Part shown: positions 58,639-64,000 of the stretch, one piece after another
Layout of the letters: each line of letters opens with the position of its first letter
Position numbering within the stretch: position 1 is the stretch's first letter
Assembly (NCBI RefSeq): GCF_020085105.1
Contig: NC_058063.1
Coordinates: 22,849,066-22,913,065, forward strand
Source: Siniperca chuatsi
Lineage: Eukaryota; Chordata; Actinopteri; Centrarchiformes; Sinipercidae
Reading direction: 5' to 3'
Length of the DNA stretch: 64,000 bases
Made by a program: the position numbers and the translations under genes
Notes under the pieces: model-generated
What the model was told of the DNA's origin: nothing
What the model saw: the letters and a program-made list of their open reading frames with translations, nothing else
Database searches by the model: none

Positions 58639-60974
58639 TTGTGTGAGTGTGGAGGAGTCTGCTGAGGAACCAGCACAGAGCACCAGTCTAGATCAGGAGG
58701 ATCTCAGGGACCCGGATCATCAGATACCAAATCCAAGGTTCAAACATGATATGATGTTACCACATGATGTTTCCTTGGGAGTGAGACAGAAAGATTCGGG
58801 TATGTTGGGGAATAACACTGACACACAGAACTACATTGAAGGATTGTAAGATTTTTATCCTTGACTGGATTATTTTCTTGCAGAGGTCAGTCTGTGAGGA
58901 GGACGCGCTGGAGGCGGGCTCCTCTAAACCTCAGAGTCCGTCTGTTAGAGGTGCTCGACCAAGGCGGTAAGAGTCCAACATGAAAGTGAAATGTCCAGTC
59001 AGGATGTTGGGAGTGTGCGTTGGAGGAAACGCTCAGTGTCCAGTTTATTAGGTACAGCTAGCTAATTTTAATTATGTACATACGGTTAAGTAGTTTGAAC
59101 TACTTTATAGACAGTCAGCTAGTTTGAACTGCTTTATGTATGTGGTTAGCTTGTTCACTCCAATGGTTCCCAACCTAGGGGTCGGGCCCTCCAAAGGGTT
59201 ACCAGATAAATCTGAGGGGTCGTGAGATGATTAATGGGAGAGGAAAGAAGAAGAAACTAAGTTCTGATACACAAATCTATTTAAAGTTTTTTCTTCTCTA
59301 ATCTTTTTTGTGAATAATTTGACCTCTTTGAGCCTCAAACAGTTATTTAAACAAAACCATGTGAGGTGTGATGTTTAGAGGAGAAATGTTAAACTAAGCT
59401 TTCAGAATTTAAACAAAATCACATTTTTGACTCTTGCTCTATTATATTATTTTGTTAAGATGTGGAGGACTCGAGGAGCCGGGACTTCTTAGGCCACGCT
59501 GAGGAGGAGGAGGGTGAAGATGAGAAGGCGGGCTCCTCTAAACCTCAGAGTCTTTCTGTTAGAGGACTCTCAGACACAATGTGCTCAAAAAAGGCGGTAA
59601 GAGTCCAACAGGAAAGTGAAATGTCCAGTCAGGATGTTGGGAGTGTGCGTTGGAGGAAACACTCAGTGTCCAGTTTATTAGGTACAGCTAGCTAGATTTA
59701 AGTCCTGTAATAAATCCTCCTTCATGACGGTTATGATGTTCAGTTTGTGTTGATCATTTCGTAAGATGTAGTTCGTGCTGCTGTTGAACTGTATTGTATT
59801 AAACAGAGAGGTGTTTGTTATTGTTAACACTGAAAACAAAAAGCAGCAGACAAAATCATCATCATGTGTGGAGCGATGAGGAGACAGTATGGGACTTGAA
59901 ACAAACAGAAATGCCATATTATATTCACTGCATTCATTAGTTTGGTTTTTGCTGATTCTCTGGACATGTGGTTAAAATGTGTGCTACTTTTGGATGGAAA
60001 CGTGTGCACTTTTGTCAGAATAACGATAAAACAAGTTTGTTCCTTGAACGTTGTGATGACTTTGTTTGTGTGTTAGTGTTAAAGTCCCCAGTGCAGGACC
60101 TGAGGTGTCCTCGAGGCCTGCAGGAGCCCGACTTCCTAGACCTGCTGAGGTCCACCTTCCCTCGGCTGACCGGACAGTTTGATGCCTTCACAACAGACGC
60201 AACCAGGAAACTGATGCCACTGAAACTACAGAAGCTGACACCAGAGGAGATTCAAAGGTCCATCAACTCCGCAGGGAAAGGAAGATCAGCCCTGTATATC
60301 CGAGCAAAGGTAGATCATCTACTTATTTTACCAATGACCTGTACCATAATTTGACATAATAAAAATATCAAGCAAAGTGGACCTTTGAGTTTTGGGCATA
60401 CTGCTCCCAAAGGTCAAGACTGAACTTCAATGTGCAAATGTCATGATTTTGAACTGTTGATTTCTTCCAGACAGCAAAGAAATCCTTGAAGAGAAAAGAG
60501 CAACTTCCTTCTCTGCAGAGAAAAGACAAAGCCACCAATGACACGAGAAATGAAAACAGGCCACGTGCAAGGTGAGTTAAAAAAATACAATGAGGACAGT
60601 GTCTTTAGGAGCTGGGTGTTAATAATACAACCTTACATATTAAACAGTTAAAAGCAGTCAAGCATCAACTCCTCCCAGTCCTGCCAGCGTATATTCTCTT
60701 CTTCAGAGTTTGATTCAAAAGATAGATGTGTTCACTGTGTTCCTCTTTGTATTCTCAGTAAGCACATTTTGATACCGCCAAAGATGAAGATAGATTTAAA
60801 AAATGAAACTGCTTATTTTCTACCTTCAGTTCTGTAGAAAAGGTGGAGAGCAACCAAGCAGATCGTCTCTCCAGCAACTCTACGGCAACAACAAGTGGAA
60901 ACAGAGGAAGACGGAGAACAGCATGGAATATCAGAACCAGTGCCCTTTCTTTATGTTTATTTATATACAGTTAG
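57661..60974 (+). CDS. Gene of unknown function with acidic exons and a basic C-terminus
   Basis: Supported exons are 57661-57735 ([20 protein letters not shown]; donor GTAAGG), 59460-59596 ([31 protein letters not shown]), 60085-60309 ([60 protein letters not shown]), 60471-60571 ([20 protein letters not shown]) and 60830-60974 (stop TAG). The last four join in phase. A stretch from about 58645 ([20 protein letters not shown]) and an exon-like copy at 58884-58966 are also open but fit less well. The 75-codon block in 60085-60309 looks like a folded domain; I have a vague memory of similar text in multi-copy teleost proteins but cannot name the family. The start codon was not found. The last codons run into the minisatellite, so the C-terminus may be truncated. 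Confidence 0.55.
57793..58650. repeat. Second compound (TG)n array, about 0.86 kb
   Basis: Same composition as 56625-57658, separated from it by the 75-base exon-like segment and about 60 unique bases. Confidence 0.97.
58884..58966 (+). pseudogene. Duplicate of the acidic exon, shortened
   Basis: Acceptor TCTTGCAG|AGG and donor AAGGCG|GTAAGAGTCC. It shares GGCGGGCTCCTCTAAACCTC and the donor flank with the exon at 59460-59596 but lacks much of that exon's 5' half and an internal piece. Its exit phase does not match the next exon, so it is probably a dead duplicate or an alternative exon. Confidence 0.6.
59030..59460. repeat. Minisatellite units plus hAT-like fragment
   Basis: Three degenerate units of the GTTAGCTAG minisatellite (59050-59150) are followed by TTCCCAACCTAGGGGTCGGG and about 250 bases matching 31455-31690. 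The satellite-block composite thus also lies inside this gene. Confidence 0.85.
59655..59835. repeat. Dispersed repeat ending CAGTTTATTAGGTACA
   Basis: GTGTCCAGTTTATTAGGTAC, GTCCTGTAATAAATCCTCC and AAACAGAGAGGTGTTTGTTA are blocks of a common fish interspersed repeat. Its first part also follows the duplicate exon at 59040. Confidence 0.6.
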
Positions 60975-61325
60975 CTAGTTTTAACTGCTTTATATACAGT
61001 TTGCTAGTTTTAACAAATTTAGGTACAGTTAGCTAGTTTTAACTACTTTATATACAGTTTGCTTGTTTTAACTAATTTATGTACAGTTAGCTAGTTTTAA
61101 CTACTTTATGTACAGTTATAACTAATTTATATACAGTTAGCTAGTTTTAACTGCTTTATAGACAGTTAGCTAGTTTTAACTAATGTATGTACAGTTAGCT
61201 AGTTTTAACTACTTTATGTACAGTTTAAACTAATTTATATACAGTTAGCTAGTTTTAACTGCTTTATGTACAGTTTAAACTAATTTATATTCAGTTAGCT
61301 AGTTTTAACTGCTTTATAGACAGAA
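60957..61325 (+). repeat. Minisatellite block 3
   Basis: About a dozen units with the GTTAGCTAGTTTTAACT core, some carrying TTTATGTACAG variants, immediately after the last exon of the unknown gene and before copy B. Confidence 0.93.
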
Positions 61326-61534
61326 CGTAGCATAAAATGGAAATACGAAATATGGAAGTATCTCAAAATTGTACTTAAGTACAGTACTTGAGTATATATA
61401 CTTGGTTAATTTCCACCACTGCGCATAGAAGAGTAAAATGTTCTCCGTGCGGCATAGATGACATACTTGGTTTTCCTTTAGTAACTGTACAACACTTGAG
61501 AGAGTTAAAGCTGCATTAATCTGCTAACATATTA

Positions 61535-64000
61535 ATATGTTAGCAAACAGTTGCTTATTTACACATCCAGCCGTGACGGAGCAACAGTATCATTTACTTG
61601 GAGTCGAGTTTGTGTCACCTGATGAACGTCAGTCCAGTCTTCTCTCTGTTAGCTCTGTGTTTGGTCTCAAGCAGCTCCTGAGGGAAACATCTGGCTCTTT
61701 AGCTGCTAAACGCTCCGCTATGTTCACCAGTTGGTCTCTAACTGTGTCTGTCTGCTGTCTGCTAATGAGCAGGTAGTGTACAGTGGCTTTTACAGCTTTT
61801 TCTCTGAAAACGAAAGTACGAGAGTGGTGAGAGGGAACCAGAACAGTAAAGTTGCAGCTGGACAGATAAACAACGAGCTGAAAGTCACTATAAAGCTCCG
61901 TAAACCTGAGTGGAGCTGCAGATTCCGCTGATAATTCTCTGTAGGTTCATCACAACCAGAGACACCTTTCACATTACACATTCATCATTTGATCCATTAT
62001 TATAAAAATCTTGATTAGAGCAGCTTTAAATGTTGTTACCTTAATCATTAGTGACAATTACTAAATAATGTCCTCAAATTACTTTGTTATTACTGTCATT
62101 TGTCCCTAAAAGACCCTTGTAGATGTTGGGGAGTTGAATCAATATAATTCCAGTCATCCGACTGAAATAGATTTTTATGCTAAGGCAATCCATTTGAGCA
62201 GAATTTATGCAAACTTATGACTGTGTTTTTTATTCCAGTGATTTAATGAAAGCCAAAAAATTCAAATTCAGATGTTTGATACACTTGATACAAAATATGA
62301 AGAATGAGCCAAAAGCCACATCTTAATATTTTCCCCGCTGATTTGTATTCGCTGTGATTCAAACATTTCTGACAGCTGTGCTAGCACATCCACAGGCATA
62401 CTCACCCCTGACACGCAAAACCTGAGGGAAGAATATAAGGGAAAGGGGAAAGGGAGACCAGAAGAGGTCAAAGGTCAAAGGCAAAAAGCACAGGAAGACT
62501 GGGGAAAGATGGAGAAAGTGAAAGTCACAGTGGCAATTATCTAATGTATCAGAGACAGTGTTTCTGGGCAGATGTGTAGCTGTTGAATGTTTTAAATGGC
62601 AGTCTATAGCAATGTGAGCATCACAAATTAAATTCCACCCACCTTCATTGTATTGGGGTGGAGGCAGAAATCTCCCAGACAGACAAAACTAAAACGATAC
62701 TGACACCACTAGATGGAACAGAGTAAATACTGTGTCCTCCTCATGTCGGTGTGTTAAGTACAGAGCTGGAGTCAGGATGTTGCTAGCCTAGCTTAGCATA
62801 ATGTCTGGAAGCAGGAGGAAATAGCTACCTACCAACACCTGAAACGCCCACTGATGAACACATTGCATCTCCAGGAAGCCTGAACATCTAATATCACTGT
62901 TATTTTTACATTTTGTTAAATAGTGAGCTTTAGAGATGTTGATAGCTGTATTGTTTAACTTCGGACAGGCTAGCTGTTACCCCTGCTTCAAGTCTTTATG
63001 CTAAGCTAGGCTAACCACCTACGGGCTGCAGCTTCATGTTTAATGCACAGACACAAGAGTGGTATCAATCTGAACATTTAACTCTCGGCAAGAAAGAGAT
63101 GCAGAGCATTTCCCAAAATGTTCCTTCAAAGCTGGAGTGCGGGACTTTTTCATATAAATGAACGTCCGTTACATTCAAGCCCTTGTTGCCAAACGTGGTC
63201 ACACAATGCTGATGAAGCCCATCACTGCCAGGTAGATCTCTCTGTATTTCGCAGTATACTGGAGTTTTTAAATCTGGTGTCTGTGGTGACATTTCCGCGC
63301 TGGCAGTAGTGATGTGTTTTACGTCAACCAGCGGTGATTGGTTTGCCAGAGATGAAGGGGGGAGCAACCGTCTCTATGTGTCAGCCCTGTGATTGACTGG
63401 CAACCTGTCCAGGTGTACCCTGTCTCTCGCCCAATGTTCAGCACGCCCGCAACCCTCCTAAGAATAGGCGGGTATAGCTAATGGATGGGTAGAATAATGT
63501 GCAGTATTTTGAGATATTAAAGTTTTGATGAATATTTTTCTATTGAAGTGCAACTAAAAGTATCAATATCTCAAATACTACACATGCTACAGAAATCATA
63601 CTTCATACACAGTTTCCCCTGAGCATCTGCACGACATAAATACATACATACATAAGTATGGTAACAATAGCACAAACATGTGGCCAGTTAAAAACCACCT
63701 TGAGTTTTTGGCTAATAACTCTACTTTGCCACTGAACATGTGCTAAACATGCTCCACCATGTGGCCAGTTATGAAGTACTGCCATGTCTTCAATGCATCA
63801 TCCAGTTACAAGCAAATGTGGGTAGCATATTCACACACCCAACACTTTTCATAGCCTTTCACCTGTAGGTGGCGCTACAGTAAAAAAAAACAACTTTAAA
63901 TGACTGTTAGCAATGACCTATCAGCACAGAATTTTATATGTGCAACAGTGTACCAGTGTAACAGTGTGTGTTTGAATTATTTAAAAATAAAATTCAATTA
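61535..64000. repeat. Segmental duplication, copy B (continues past the window)
   Basis: Partner of 33525-38760. It lacks the L2-type LINE, the Tc1 element and about 420 bases near 63370, but retains the tail of the interspersed repeat at about 63430-63500. The match still holds at the window's last bases, so the duplication is longer than seen. Confidence 0.93.

Noticed and set aside
56290..58849. Long open frames on both strands (up to 481 codons) of His/Thr or Cys/Val
   Set aside because: They are translations of the CA/TG arrays, which contain no stop codons in the main register; only the non-repetitive ends carry real protein similarity (a LINE fragment and a small exon).
1..64000. A single novel multi-gene system
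   Set aside because: The three genes have unrelated known or likely roles and vertebrate exon structure; nothing indicates they work as a unit.

Overview
The window is nuclear DNA of a ray-finned (teleost) fish. This is read from three spliced, vertebrate-type genes with GT-AG introns of teleost size, very long CA/TG tracts, two Tc1 elements of the DD34E type, Rex/RTE and L2/CR1-type LINE pieces, and several short repeats common in percomorph fish. No bacterial operon, CRISPR array or rRNA gene was seen. About two thirds of the window is repeats.

Layout. 1-7.1 kb: the window opens inside an inverted copy of a minisatellite found again at 28.8-33.5 kb. A probable non-coding first exon of a sphingomyelin synthase gene ends at 626, followed by a repeat-filled first intron. 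7.1-11.5 kb (+): sphingomyelin synthase, SGMS2 type, six coding exons in perfect phase, 383 aa, catalytic His/His/Asp triad present. 12-18 kb: intergenic, with a MITE-like element and a dead Tc1 transposon (16456-18045). 18.9-26.4 kb (-): a compact, divergent LEF/TCF-type HMG-box gene. A near full-length, frame-broken LINE (21206-24562) with a 13-bp target duplication lies in one of its introns. In mammals SGMS2 and LEF1 also lie close together, so the pair looks like conserved synteny. 27.4-33.5 kb: inverted-repeat elements, then a complex satellite block made of a roughly 29-bp minisatellite, a higher-order unit carrying hAT-like and tRNA-like fragments, and two copies of one LTR in opposite orientation. 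33.5-38.7 kb: segmental copy A, whose partner copy B is 61.5-64.0 kb. Copy A has gained an L2-type LINE tail and a second Tc1 that copy B lacks, so B shows the empty sites.

42.0-50.2 kb (-): a 15-exon gene for a secreted glycoprotein with signal peptide, VWFD, C8, EGF-like and zona pellucida (ZP) domains, like the C-terminal half of alpha-tectorin or uromodulin/GP2-type proteins. Its last exon carries a probable one-base frameshift. 51-56.6 kb: intergenic, with a local degenerate repeat, a hAT-type MITE with a 9-bp flanking repeat, and a nested LINE-in-LINE insertion. 56.6-61.0 kb (+): a gene of unknown function whose small acidic exons are separated by two CA/TG arrays of roughly 1 kb, followed by more minisatellite and then copy B to the end.

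The three genes are independent vertebrate genes, not a joint system: membrane lipid synthesis, Wnt-type transcription control, and an extracellular matrix or mucus-type protein. The least ordinary features are the satellite/LTR/duplication complex, the compact LEF-like paralogue, and the broken ZP end.
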